Shown: positions 63,822 through 64,000 of the stretch, piece after piece
How the letters are laid out: every line of letters starts with the position of its first letter
Position numbering within the stretch: position 1 is the stretch's first letter
Source: Aurantiacibacter suaedae
GTDB taxonomy: Bacteria > Pseudomonadota > Alphaproteobacteria > Sphingomonadales > Sphingomonadaceae
Assembly: GCF_005434915.1 (NCBI RefSeq)
Contig: NZ_SKCG01000003.1
Coordinates: 1 to 64,000 of the forward strand
Direction of reading: 5' to 3'
DNA: 64,000 nucleotides
Notes under the pieces: generated by a model
Seen by the model: only the letters and a program-made list of their open reading frames with translations
What the model was told of the DNA's origin: nothing
The model's database searches: none
Program-made: the position numbers and the translations under genes

Positions 63822-64000
63822 GGATCGAACCCCCATTGATTAGGTGCGTGTCGATCCTCCCCAAACGAAAATACGGGTCATTCTGCGGCTGCGGTGTTTC
63901 GTCCCTGATCGAAACTTGCCGAGCCGTGCGCCCTGAAGAATTTATAATTCAATTCCGGCGACCGGATGCCGCAAAGTTTGCGTCATTTCGATTGCTGTTC

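Overview
The window is GC-rich DNA from an alphaproteobacterium, most likely a sphingomonad of the Erythrobacteraceae type. The reasons are a PhyR general-stress regulator with matching EcfG-type promoters, a complete Entner-Doudoroff operon (zwf-edd-glk-eda) with ppc attached, a class I PHA synthase with a phasin, RcdA, a nitrogen-PTS enzyme I and several TonB-dependent receptors. This placement is inferred from gene content; no rRNA gene is present.

Region 1 (about 473-6011) is a compact integrative element at the 3' end of a tRNA-Thr(CGU) gene. It carries a tyrosine integrase (4575-5792), an AlpA/excisionase-like protein, a protein with a HicB-like domain on an unknown N-terminal domain, a RhuM protein, a Mor-like regulator and a small possibly frameshifted ORF. 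Both ends carry GGCCCC-type motifs that look like integrase arm sites. A near-copy of the tRNA 3' end lies at 473-488. Between rhuM and the Mor-like gene, a gene-free stretch holds seven exact TACACCCC octamers, two of them in a 12-bp hairpin.

Region 2 (6129-20476) is mostly core genome: tRNA-Cys, csbD, an MFS transporter, an aminotransferase, phaC and phasin, clpS, lptFG, a small lipoprotein, a desaturase, a GNAT-like protein, a response regulator, phyR and a ModE-like regulator. Three genes (csbD, the lipoprotein gene and phyR) are preceded by an exact GGAAC-N16-CGTT promoter. An orphan terminator between the two response regulators suggests a small RNA.

Region 3 (20473-31480) is an accessory catabolic region. 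After a MATE exporter it has two zinc alcohol dehydrogenases, an SDR, three tandem cupins of the 2,4'-dihydroxyacetophenone dioxygenase type, an AraC regulator, an MFS transporter and a VOC protein. Divergent from these are a class II aldolase, an orphan 2Fe-2S subunit and ArsC. Paired direct repeats in the divergent promoter look like AraC-type half-sites. Oxidation and cleavage of an aromatic hydroxyketone is a reasonable guess.

Region 4 (31477-46621) is housekeeping: a membrane protein, lipB, a CoA lyase, a DUF2254 protein, nadA, a metallo-hydrolase, glpK, rcdA, two YdcH proteins, ptsP, a RodZ-like protein, cpoB, tilS and an L,D-transpeptidase gene flanked by dispersed repeats. Region 5 (46803-54476) is the Entner-Doudoroff/ppc operon with a palindromic operator at zwf. 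Region 6 (54529-63821) has a transglutaminase-like protein, YjbQ, two small secreted proteins, and an M20 amidohydrolase between two TonB-dependent receptors.
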